Shown piece by piece: positions 42,626 through 51,766 of a stretch of DNA of 64,000 bases. The DNA lies in the NCBI GenBank assembly GCA_949775045.1, contig OX459095.1:25297278-25361277 (forward strand), in the 5' to 3' direction. Each line of letters begins with the position of its first letter. Within the stretch, counting starts at the first letter, position 1. Both the position numbers and the translations under genes were made by a program. The notes beneath the pieces are model-generated. The model was not told the DNA's origin. It ran no database searches and was given only the letters and a program-made list of their open reading frames with translations. The stretch is from Metridium senile. Lineage: Eukaryota > Cnidaria > Anthozoa > Actiniaria > Metridiidae.

Positions 42626-43986
42626 CCCCTTGCCGTTACGGTTTTGGTCAAAGTGTTAACATGCCGGAAATTTTCAGGGAACACATATAAATTCAAGGGC
42701 ATCGTGGTATGATATGGCGTGCCTGTGGAATATCATGAAACAACGCCCCCCGTCCAAACCTTATTTGTCATGAACAATATAGCAAATTGTTCATCTCCAG
42801 TTGTGGTAATGCATGAAAACGAGTGTAGACTGAGGGAAATCCTCTAGGAACAGTGCATCCTTCAATCTCAAGCTGTCAGGCCTTTACAAGTAGTATAGAT
42901 CAAGTTTTTAAAAATTTTAAGCTCTAAAATCTTCATACAAAGATAACACCATTACATCCAAGTGTGCGTCTCAATGATTTTGAATTGAGTTAAATTTGAG
43001 TGAGGGTGCTTAACTACACCGGGAAGCTTTGGTACAAGAGTTTTTCTTGGAATATAGTACAGTTGACGTCACAATTTTAGGATATCCCCACAAAGAGTGG
43101 CACTAGGCAGAGCCGGCCAAGAGGCTGGCAGGCCAACCAATCAGAGCGCGCGTTGTAATTAATTTTGACTTTTGCTGTTCCTTCTAAGGTGGATGTTATG
43201 ATGCTGTTATGACAAACAAGAAAACTGTCATTGGTGGCCTGGGTTTTGTCTTTTATTTGTGATGCTCAAACGTAAGTTTCGTAGATGTTATACTATCGAG
43301 AATCATTTAAGAATTAGAGACTGATTTGAATGCTTTACCAACATGTACACACGTGCTGGCTGATTTTGGATGTGCCGTCGATCAAGAGTTCTACAAACCT
43401 GACACCATTTACATTGCAGCTTTTGAAACCGGTGCCACCAAATTAAAACATAATTACGTACCCAATCACGATCAAGCAATATGACCAATAGAATCTCTAC
43501 AAATTATTGACCTTTTTGCTTAAAATGCTTATAATTTTCATTAATTATATGTTAACGGAATAGATCAAGATTGAATAACAAACATCCTATAGCCTGACAG
43601 AACCTCTACACTTATTTTTTATCTCAAAAAATATTTATTTTGAAATTTGTTTGGGTGGCCTCGGTTCCAGTAGTCGCACTGTAAGACATTCGAGAGAGAA
43701 AAAATGCATGGATATATATACCTATATAGGTGAGCGTAGTGTTTCTAAGTGTTGGTATTGCGATGGTAATTAATTTGCCAACCATTTTAACAAACAATAG
43801 TTGGTTGGCAAAACCATAACAAAATACGTCACAGTACATCCACCTATTCACGACAAATAGAAAATGGTCATTTGAATATCAGTGGTCGCGAAATATGAAA
43901 GACACCATGGTATACAGTGCATGCACATACCATATAAATGGGAAGATTTATTCAATTTTTACTTTATTAAAAACATATTATTATAT

Positions 43987-44111
43987 TGTCAAAGTTTAGG
44001 GTTCTTTTATCTGTTTATTCAAGCAATCATGCTACATCACGCTCTCGCGAGCCGTACTGATTATGTAATCAAGTTTGGTCTATGACCATATATGGGGTAC
44101 ATACTACGACA
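43987..44111 (-). repeat. 3' LTR of the Gypsy element
   Basis: 125 bp, TG...CA ends. It contains TCTCGCGAG (a short palindrome) and GTACATACTACGACA. In the element's orientation this is the downstream LTR. The adjacent polypurine tract is at 44112-44124. Confidence 0.95.
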
Positions 44112-44124
44112 TCCCCCTCTTTTT
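44112..44124 (-). other. Polypurine tract of the Gypsy element
   Basis: On the - strand AAAAAGAGGGGGA directly precedes the 3' LTR, the expected place for the plus-strand primer of reverse transcription. Confidence 0.8.
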
Positions 44125-44184
44125 GTTCAATGTCAATGTTAACGTATATATGCAGGTTACATGGTTTTTGTTTTAAATTATTAT

Positions 44185-47100
44185 TTACAAACGTAGTCTA
44201 ATAGGTGCTTTGATAGCACGTCCATATCTAGTAGTATACATTGAGGGTTCGTCCCCGCCTTTTGTAGCTTCACTCGTCTTCGCGATCGGTATTTCTTGAA
44301 CCGGATCTGATGCCGGTGGTTTACTATAGCTAAGTAAGTTTGGATGCTCTTGTGCGTTAGGTGCAGGTTGTATCTTTAGATGAAGTCTTTTTGCTGGTTC
44401 ATCAGGCTGGCTTGGTCTTGGTCTTAGATGCTCTCTGGTTCTTTGGTAGAGTTTACCGTTCATTTCAATTATGTATGTCCTCGGTTCACTTATTGGACTC
44501 GGTATTCTTGAGACTTCACCTTTGTCCCACGTTGCTTTATGTGTGTTGTACACATACACTGGTTCTTTGGCGAGTAAGGGTCTCTTGTCAGATTTACTTA
44601 CTTTCTTGTTGTAGAACAGTGCTTGTTTCTCTTGGGACAGTCTGTTTGCTTCCTTGTGTTGATCGTTGTCTGGATGTGAAGACTGTAGGGCGTGGTTGCT
44701 GCTTGGGATAAGTAGTTTGGGTTTGCGTCCGTATAATAGCTCATATGGTGATGGCATACTACTTGACAGGGGTGTAATTCTGTACATCCAAAGTGCTGTG
44801 TAAGGGCATTTCTTCTCGTCCTTAGCTTTCCTCCATAAGGATTTACATGTTCCAACTGCTCTTTCAGCTACGCTGTTCGCTTGGTGATGGTAGGGTGAAC
44901 TAAATGTTAACTTGATTCCGCTGTTTTCACATTTCTCGCGGAACTCTTTGCTAATGTACTGTGTACCAAAGTCAGCATGGATGTGCGATGGTAGTCCATA
45001 TTCTGCCAACACGAGCTGGAAGTGATTGCAAATGGTGTTAGCCGTTATGTTAGCCATGAGGCGTACCACTGGAAATCTGGAGTAGTGGTCGACAATCATA
45101 AGGTACTTTAACCCGTTGAATTCAAAGATATCAGTTCCTAATTTCTCCCATGGTCTAGAGGGGAGATCTGGTTGCATGATTGGTAATCTGGGTTGGGCTG
45201 GTTGGTGCTTGTTGCAAGCCTCACATTCCTTTACCATTTGTCTGATGTCATTATTGATCCCTGGCCAGAACACTGCTTCTCTGGCCAGCAAAATGCATTT
45301 CGTCTCTCCTTGGTGCCCTCGGTGAATTGCATCTAGTACTTGTTTCCTCAGTGATGCTGGTATAAGGATTCTGTCACCTTTAAGGATTAGTCCGTCTTCT
45401 AGGACAAGGTCACATCTAAAGTTCCAGAAATCTACTACCTCTTGTGGGCATTCTTTTCTGTGAGCAGGCCATCCTTTGTAAACAGTATCCTTAAGCTTAA
45501 TCATCTCTGGATCTAGTGCGGTTGCAGATTTCAGTAGGTTGACGTCGACAGTGCAAGGGGTGTCTGTGACGAAGTGAATTTCCTTTTGTTGTTTACGATC
45601 TGGCGGTGTCTTCCTGTCGAAGCATACTCTTGACAGTGCGTCCGCGACTGGGATAGTTTTGCCTGGCTTGTATATGACTTTAACGTCGAATCTGAGGCAT
45701 CTTAGCAGTAATCTTTGGAGCCTTCCCGGGGCTTGTGCAATGTTCTTCTTGAAGATCTGTTCAAGGGGTGAGTGGTCAGTTTCTACGATTGTTGTCCGTC
45801 CCAGTAAGTAGTATTCGAACTTCTCAAGACCATACGTCACAGCTAAGCATTCACGCTCGATGTTTGAATATCTCTTTTCTGTTTCTGTAAGTGATCTGGA
45901 TGACATCGCGATGATTCTTTCGTTACCTTCTGAATCGATTTGTCGAATCCACGCGCCTAGTCCTTCCTGGCTTGCGTCAGATTGGAGGACAGTGGTTGTG
46001 TTTGGTTCTGGGTCGTAATAGGACAATACTGGTGCTGAACAGATTTCTTCTTTTATCTTGTCGAGTGCGTCCTGGTGACGTTGTTCCCATCTGAAGTGTG
46101 TATTTTTCTTTGTTAGCTCTCTTAGAGGTGCCGTCAGATGTGCGAGCTTCGTTGAATACCTGTTGAGGTAAGTGATTAACCCGAGAGTACTTAAAAGTTC
46201 CTTGGCGTTGGTGGGTGCTTGAATGTTCTTAATCGCCTCTAGTTTACTGCCTGATGGCTTGATTCCTTCTGACGTTAGTGTATGTCCGTAGAAGTTTACG
46301 CTTTGCTGTTTGAACTGAAGTTTTTCTGAATTTAGGCTTACATTGTTCTTCCTTGTTGTTTCGAGCATTTTCATAAATGCCTGATCGTGTTCTTGCTGCG
46401 TCGATCCTGCGATGATGATGTCATCTGCGATTCCGGTGACGTTTGGTATGTCTTTGTATACTTCGTCTAGTTTGCGTTGGAAGATGTCTTGAGATACGCT
46501 CACTCCAAAGGGTAAGCGTTTGAATCTGTACCTGCCGAACGGCGTGTTGAAGGTGCATAGAAGACTTGATGCGTGGTCTAGTTCAACGTGCCAGTAACCT
46601 TTCTTTGTGTCAGCTACTGAGAAGAATTCCTTTCCGTGTAGTTGCGGTAGTATCTCGTCTATTGTCCTGCTATAGTAATGTTCACGTCGTATGTTCTTGT
46701 TTAAGTCCTTGGGGTCAAGGCATAGTCTCACTTTTTGCTTTCCATCTTCGGTCTTGTTTACGTTGCAGACTATTGAGTTGACCCATTCCGTTGGTTCGGT
46801 GACCTCTGTAATGATATCATCGTCGATCATCTTGTCTAGTTCTGTTTTATAGAGTGGTAAGATGTGTACTGGGACTGTGCGTGGTGGGTGCACGACTGGT
46901 TTTGGGTCGTCAACTAACTGGATGTGGTATTTTTCTCCTGGAAAGCGTCCTACTTTATCAAAACAATCTTTAAAGTCATCCTTAACAATTGATTTAGAAA
47001 GTTCGCCCCTTTGCGCGGCTTGTTGTGCTCTTGATGGTTCTGTGCGTTGCTCGTTGATAGAGTTGAGTTCGTCGACGTTCACGGTTACTATTCCAAGGTC

Positions 47101-48402
47101 CTGCGCGTGCTTGCAACCAACCATCGAGGGACTACCTGGTGCATCAACTACGTTGAATTTTGCTTCGATGGACTTCTTGTTGTATGTGACTTTTAGCTTT
47201 GTGGTTCCCAGGTTTTGAATCTTGGATCCTCCGTAGCCTCTCAAGATGCTGTCTGATGGTTCTAAGTTGATTGAGATTGGTAGTATCTGGAGGTCGTCGG
47301 TCGTTAGTATACAGGTGTCGGCTCCAGTGTCTATTTTCATGTTAACATCACATTTGTCATTGAGTTTGACGCGTTTGTAGATCCTGCTCTTGTGGCTGTC
47401 TATGTTGTGTATAGTGTTCTCGGTTGAGATAGATCCTAATATGACGGTAATTGGCTCAGTGTCGCTGGAACCTTCTTCTTCGTAAGTGTAGGCGTTACTA
47501 GGGTACTCTGTAGTGTCGTCATGCTGTATGTGTATGTCTTGACCTTCGTAGCTTGGGTCGTCCACTATCTCATGTAGTTGTTTAACTTTCCTCTTCATAC
47601 AAACTTTAAGAAAGTGTCCTTTCTTTTTACAGAATTTGCATGTTGCGCTTATAGCCGGACAGGCTGCTTGTTTTTCATGGTCTCCACCACATCGAAAGCA
47701 TCCATTGAACTTGAAGTCGAATTTCCTTGGTTTAGGATTGAAAGTGCCTTTTGAGTATCGATTTCCGTTTTCCCGCCGTTTGTGGGGTTCCTGTGGTTTT
47801 GAACTTGGCATTTTGCTTCGAATGGAGTGTGTTTCTTTGTTGTCAATTTCACTGCCTTGAGTGATAATTTTCATGTGAGCTCTGGTGCTCTCTTCTGTTT
47901 TGGCAAGGTCGTAGACTTGTTGAAATGTTAGCTTATTTCCGAGAGATATGGCGTCCTTTCGTGCTTTGTCAGATTTAATTCCAAATACCAGAGTGTCGCG
48001 TAATGTCTCGTCTTTGAACTGTTGATCGTATCCGCCATCGTCAATAAGACTTCGTGCTTTCGTTACAAATTCTTCTAATAGCATATCTCCTTGCTTGAGA
48101 CATCGAAGTTGAAATCGTGCTAAGATGTGATTGCTTTTTGGCTTGGTATAAGCTTCTAAATGTTGAAATACAGGGTTTAACTTTAACTCGTCGCCGTCGT
48201 TGGCCCACGTTGCTGTGTTGTATATTTCGAGACCTTTATCGCCGATCCATAACAATAAAAATCTTACTTTTTTCTGCTCTGCTGATTTTTCCAATGGTCC
48301 ATCGAATATCAGTTGACATTTTTGCTTGAAAAGTTTATATCTCTTGTGGATATCGCCCGGACTCGACCAGTCCATGGTTGGTGGTGTGAATCTATCCGCC
48401 AT
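44185..48402 (-). CDS. Gypsy gag-pol polyprotein
   Basis: An intact 1405-codon frame. The N-terminal gag part ends in two cysteine-rich knuckles (CFRCGGDHEKQAAC and CKFCKKKGHFLKVC, about residues 235-270). The aspartic protease has the IDTGADTC active site (about 356). Reverse transcriptase includes VADTKKGYWHVELD and the catalytic IADDIIIAG (about 658). RNase H follows (LQSDASQEGLGAW, about 810). The integrase has the HHCC zinc region (HRGHQG ... CEACNKH, about 1025-1065), the GTDIFEF and HADFGTQY core segments and a downstream glutamate. No interruption is seen, so the element is potentially autonomous. It has no separate env-like frame. The coding start is the ATG at 48402, about 120 bp inside the 5' LTR. 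Confidence 0.95.
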   Translation of the reverse strand: MADRFTPPTMDWSSPGDIHKRYKLFKQKCQLIFDGPLEKSAEQKKVRFLLLWIGDKGLEIYNTATWANDGDELKLNPVFQHLEAYTKPKSNHILARFQLRCLKQGDMLLEEFVTKARSLIDDGGYDQQFKDETLRDTLVFGIKSDKARKDAISLGNKLTFQQVYDLAKTEESTRAHMKIITQGSEIDNKETHSIRSKMPSSKPQEPHKRRENGNRYSKGTFNPKPRKFDFKFNGCFRCGGDHEKQAACPAISATCKFCKKKGHFLKVCMKRKVKQLHEIVDDPSYEGQDIHIQHDDTTEYPSNAYTYEEEGSSDTEPITVILGSISTENTIHNIDSHKSRIYKRVKLNDKCDVNMKIDTGADTCILTTDDLQILPISINLEPSDSILRGYGGSKIQNLGTTKLKVTYNKKSIEAKFNVVDAPGSPSMVGCKHAQDLGIVTVNVDELNSINEQRTEPSRAQQAAQRGELSKSIVKDDFKDCFDKVGRFPGEKYHIQLVDDPKPVVHPPRTVPVHILPLYKTELDKMIDDDIITEVTEPTEWVNSIVCNVNKTEDGKQKVRLCLDPKDLNKNIRREHYYSRTIDEILPQLHGKEFFSVADTKKGYWHVELDHASSLLCTFNTPFGRYRFKRLPFGVSVSQDIFQRKLDEVYKDIPNVTGIADDIIIAGSTQQEHDQAFMKMLETTRKNNVSLNSEKLQFKQQSVNFYGHTLTSEGIKPSGSKLEAIKNIQAPTNAKELLSTLGLITYLNRYSTKLAHLTAPLRELTKKNTHFRWEQRHQDALDKIKEEICSAPVLSYYDPEPNTTTVLQSDASQEGLGAWIRQIDSEGNERIIAMSSRSLTETEKRYSNIERECLAVTYGLEKFEYYLLGRTTIVETDHSPLEQIFKKNIAQAPGRLQRLLLRCLRFDVKVIYKPGKTIPVADALSRVCFDRKTPPDRKQQKEIHFVTDTPCTVDVNLLKSATALDPEMIKLKDTVYKGWPAHRKECPQEVVDFWNFRCDLVLEDGLILKGDRILIPASLRKQVLDAIHRGHQGETKCILLAREAVFWPGINNDIRQMVKECEACNKHQPAQPRLPIMQPDLPSRPWEKLGTDIFEFNGLKYLMIVDHYSRFPVVRLMANITANTICNHFQLVLAEYGLPSHIHADFGTQYISKEFREKCENSGIKLTFSSPYHHQANSVAERAVGTCKSLWRKAKDEKKCPYTALWMYRITPLSSSMPSPYELLYGRKPKLLIPSSNHALQSSHPDNDQHKEANRLSQEKQALFYNKKVSKSDKRPLLAKEPVYVYNTHKATWDKGEVSRIPSPISEPRTYIIEMNGKLYQRTREHLRPRPSQPDEPAKRLHLKIQPAPNAQEHPNLLSYSKPPASDPVQEIPIAKTSEATKGGDEPSMYTTRYGRAIKAPIRLRL

Positions 48403-48505
48403 GATTGAAGTCTTGAACTTGAATATCGAAATTTAGCGTCTTGAAAGTGTTGAAAGTTGAAATTTGAACTACTTGGGTGGTAGTATCTTGAGTTGCTTGG
48501 ATTAT

Positions 48506-48524
48506 GCCCACGATCCTGACACCA
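48506..48524 (-). other. tRNA primer-binding site of the Gypsy element
   Basis: On the - strand TGGTGTCAGGATCGTGGGC begins immediately after the 5' LTR. TGG complements the CCA end of a tRNA. The tRNA identity cannot be assigned by eye. Confidence 0.75.
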
Positions 48525-48649
48525 TGTCAAAGTTTAGGGTTCTTTTATCTGTTTATTCAAGCAATCATGCTACATCATGCTCTCGCGAGCCGTACTGATT
48601 ATGTAATCAAGTTTGGTCTATGACCATATATGGGGTACATACTACGACA
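48525..48649 (-). repeat. 5' LTR of the Gypsy element
   Basis: 125 bp, one difference seen from the other LTR. In the element's orientation this is the upstream LTR and should hold its promoter. No TATA box is obvious. Confidence 0.95.
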
Positions 48650-49279
48650 TATATTATTTATTTTATTTATTTATAATTTAGTCGTTCATTTATTTATTTT
48701 TATCTATCTAATTATTTATTCATTCATTCATTCCTTTAATTAAATAATTTGATTATTTTTGTACATGACCCCAATACTACGAATAAATAATCGTAATATC
48801 CCTGCTTACAGTAATTGCTCCTGCAATACATCACCAAGACTCTTTTATTATTTTACTGATTAAAAGCAGAAGTCGAGAAAAGGTGCATGTGTACTGTATA
48901 ACCTTTATCTATTTTACTCTAACTTCCTAGAGTTGAACAAGGCACTTACATCCCTTTTGAGAGACGTCTCACCAATAGATGTATTGAGATTCTCAGTTTT
49001 ACCATCAAAGATATCGAAAACAGGTACAGTATCTTGGTATAACACAGACAGCTTTCATTGAATTCGGCTCTGCGGGTAGCTTTGTTATATTAAAATAACA
49101 AAAAAGATATATAATAATTACTAATCAGATCTCAGAGAGTGTTAATCACCTCGTCTTATATATAATATAACACCTTTCTTTGAACTACATAGTTCTTCAT
49201 ATCATACTCAGCTCGACTCAGCCTCATTCAATAATTGCAAAAATATTTTTAAAATAGCATTTGAATCATTTGGCATTGG

Positions 49280-49440
49280 CGCATGCATGGCCCTGAGCTG
49301 TGAGAGTGCTGGCTTTTCACCACTGTGACCTGGGTTTAAGATTCCCGGCTTGTGGGCGACATGTGAATGTTTTCTCCTGATTATCTGGTTCCCCTCCCTC
49401 CACAAAAATCAACATGTGAGTAGAGCTGTGTGCTGTTTAA
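49280..49440 (+). mobile_element. tRNA-derived SINE, degenerate
   Basis: The 5' part resembles a tRNA: a degenerate A box (TGAGCTGTGAGAGTGCTGGC) and a B box-like GGGTTTAAGATTCCCGG about 30 bp later. It is followed by a non-tRNA body with TTTTCTCCTGATTATCTGG and CCCCTCCCTCCACAAAAAT, a tail style known from invertebrate (for example cnidarian) SINEs. The A and B boxes are damaged and the 3' end is unclear. Not a functional tRNA gene. Confidence 0.65.
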
Positions 49441-49817
49441 TGTAGAGGTAGTGAGTGTGGGTCTGGGTCTTCACAATTTATTAGTAGGATACTTGATATG
49501 TGTCTGGGATTTATTGTATTAATGCATTCATCAAAACTACTACTTATAGTTGAGTATGAATACGCAGGTAATTATAGAAAATCATGCATGCTGTTTAATT
49601 TCATGCAAGGTTGAAGAACTTCCAAATATTTTTCGATAATCACTCACAGCATTTCAAGCCATTTTAAAAATATGAAATGTTTTTTCTCTGGAACTAAATT
49701 GCTGTTTTTTGAATATTCAACTTTGTATTAATTATAATGTCTAAAACAATCATTTTTCTCCTCAGGCTCGATGAATATCAGTGAATAACAACCTCGACTT
49801 GGCAGACAATAGTACCC

Positions 49818-49997
49818 TTCACAGTTCGATCCCTGCGCCATCTCGAAAGGTAGCCGGGCCTTTGCATCCAAACCAGACGAGCGTTGAGCTTACAATGACA
49901 GAGACATTTTAACACCTCGTCTGACAAGTATTCAACATTCATTTGCTTGGATGCAAAGGCCCGGCTACCTTTCAAAATATCGCAAGGAACTGTGAAT
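49818..49997. repeat. Foldback element related to the 245-bp repeat
   Basis: The left arm 49818-49870 (TTCACAGTTCGATCCCTGCG ... GGCCTTTGCATCC) and the right arm 49939-49997 (GGATGCAAAGGCCCGGCTAC ... GAACTGTGAA) are inverted. The arm sequence is related to AAAGGCCCAGTTACCTTTCA and GGGAACAGTGAA in the repeats at 7793 and 15094. Confidence 0.85.
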
Positions 49998-50360
49998 AAC
50001 AGAGTAAATTTTAATAGATAAGTGTAAAATGAAATAGTAAATAGTAAAAAAAAAACAAGTGATAGTACAATTATAACGATATGACCACACTTGCACATGT
50101 ATATGTAAGTAAAAACCACAAATATAATGTATATTGTTTTCTTTTTTTAAGTACAAAAAAAATCAAGGTGAATTGTAGTTAATACAAATTAAAGATTTAA
50201 AAAATAATAACATCAAGCAGGTACATGTAATAAAACTATAGATTTGTTTGGCAGTGAGTGTCAACTTGCTGTTGTTGCACTAATAGTCTCTTTCACAGTT
50301 ACTTCAGCCATCTTGGAAGGTTGATCGAAGTGAGACAAACTTTGAACTTGCCTCTTTTTA

Positions 50361-50567
50361 CAGTGCAAATCAAAAAACTGTTGGCGTCCAGTAATATTTC
50401 AGAAATCGTGTATCGTTAAGCGAGCAATCACGTACAATTCTCTTACTGCAAGACGTTTGGCCGATTTGTATGCACTTAAACTTCGTGAAAGTCGTTCACA
50501 TTGTTCAACGAACAACAAACGGTTAATGAAATATTTCTCGGTGCCCAAGGTTTTTCGATCGGCACTG
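50361..50567. mobile_element. Mariner-type MITE, second copy
   Basis: Ends CAGTGCAAATCAAAAAACTG and TTTTTCGATCGGCACTG, flanked by TA (50359-50360, 50568-50569). The arms share AGAAATATTT / AAATATTTCT-type motifs with the element at 1741-2239 but the interior is shorter. Confidence 0.8.
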
Positions 50568-50847
50568 TAAAACACCTTAGGGGACAATTATTCACATGTT
50601 TGTATCATCACAAACTCACCGTTTGTCTTGCCTCGATGCAAAGGCAAACGTCTCAGCTTCAAATTCATAAATTGTCACAACCCCTCCCTAACATGTTGTT
50701 CATGACCCTTTCTTTATCGCTTTATGTTTTTTTGTGGCCCCTCTTTTAATTGCCCTACCCAATCATAAATAATGACCGCTCCCTTACAGGAAAAAATGTT
50801 AATTGAATTAGGTATGAAATGATTTCACCATAAGTGGTGTTTATATA

Positions 50848-50928
50848 GGCTCAGATTTCAGCCGTTGGGGTTTCGTGCCGGGGAGAGTATCGCGGGCGCA
50901 CGAAGCCCCAGCGGCTGAAATCTGAGCC
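50848..50928. repeat. Hairpin element with GGCTCAGATTTCAGCC arms
   Basis: The left arm GGCTCAGATTTCAGCCGTTG and the right arm GCGGCTGAAATCTGAGCC pair over about 32 bp with a few mismatches, around a CGGGGAGAGTATCGCGG loop. One arm plus loop recurs at 14328-14389. Confidence 0.85.
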
Positions 50929-51449
50929 TGTGTTTGCAGGGCTTAAAGGGATTTCCTCTGGGATAGCCTGGGTACCAAATGTTTCTTTTTGGGGGAAGGG
51001 GAAAAAACGTTTTTTGGTGGAAGAGCCACACGGGGTCCGTTGCAGACCTCTTTGCATATTGCATGTTGCATCAGTGTGTATCCATGTGTATCTATGGTAG
51101 GAAAACATGAAGTTGTTAAGGGTCAAAACAAGACAGTCGGTAATTGTCATGCAACTCCATACATTCTTGTGTTTGTTGAATGGCATCTGCCGTACCGGTT
51201 GTACGAAGCCTGAATAACGCTATCTTATGGATAAATCCCTATCCTACGGATAAAACCTATACAAATTATATACATAGGATAACTCTTATCAAGTAGATAA
51301 CTTTATCCAGACTTCGTACAACTGGCCCCATTAAGAGGAGAGTTGAGTTGACAACTGAAAACTGAAAGAAAGACACGATAATAAAATAAAAAAGCCAAAC
51401 AAAAATCATGAATGGAAAAGTGTACTTGGCAAACTTTCAAAAAAGCTGA

Positions 51450-51735
51450 ATATATCAGTTTCTTGGAGTTCCTATGAAAAATATAAAAGCGATAAAATGA
51501 ATAAAATTGAATGTATGAACTACCAGAAAATAATACACCTTCAAATCAAATGTTTTGAAAATATGAATTAGCAATCACTTTCTTTTTTGTGCATTGATAT
51601 TTTCTTTTATAAGTTCTTCTTTTTATTCTTTTTCTTTTTTCATAACTTTTCTTTTTCAGTTCATACAATTTCTGTACTCTTACTCTAAACGGGTTTCCTG
51701 TGGTGGGTTTTGATCGTTGTGACATCTTTCATTGA
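51450..51735 (+). repeat. Copy of the flotillin upstream region
   Basis: Resembles about 6440-6725, directly upstream of the flotillin-like gene. Shared are TTTTGAAAATATGAATT, a TTTCTTTT-rich tract and TTCCTGTGGTGGGTT followed by GATCG. No flotillin exon 1 follows; the sequence switches to the 3.2-kb repeat at about 51767. This is the remains of a third flotillin-region copy. Confidence 0.6.
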
Positions 51736-51766
51736 TCCGTGTCCTGGAACTAGAATATAAATATAA

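Larger units (their letters stand above)
43987..48649 (-). mobile_element. Complete Ty3/Gypsy LTR retrotransposon, recently inserted
   Basis: Two 125-bp LTRs (43987-44111 and 48525-48649) begin TGTCAAAG and end ACTACGACA on the + strand. By eye they differ only at CATCACGC versus CATCATGC. TATAT flanks both sides (43982-43986 and 48650-48654) as a 5-bp target duplication. On the element's own strand a TGG-initial primer-binding site follows the 5' LTR, and a purine tract precedes the 3' LTR. The internal region holds one intact gag-pol frame. Short LTRs and one fused frame suggest a Mag-like lineage (inference). Confidence 0.95.
43189..49055 (+). pseudogene. Second flotillin copy, broken and split by a Gypsy element
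   Basis: An exon-2-like block (43189-43271) follows a TTCTAAG acceptor and precedes GTAAGT. It reads GGCYDAVMTNKKTVIGG, then loses frame at TTATTTGTGATGCTC. An exon-4-like block (48931-49055) preserves GTATTGAGATTCTCAGTTTT and ACACAGACAGCTTTC but lacks about a dozen bases corresponding to DVGRM and contains a stop. No exon 1 or exon 3 counterpart was found. The Ty3/Gypsy element at 43987-48649 sits between them. This copy is clearly non-functional. Confidence 0.8.

Noticed and set aside
44361..47860. Several + strand frames of 70-118 codons inside the Gypsy element
   Set aside because: Shadows of the intact - strand gag-pol frame.
49285..49350. A tRNA gene
   Set aside because: The A and B boxes are present but damaged, the acceptor stem does not form, and a SINE-type body follows. 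Better explained as a SINE.
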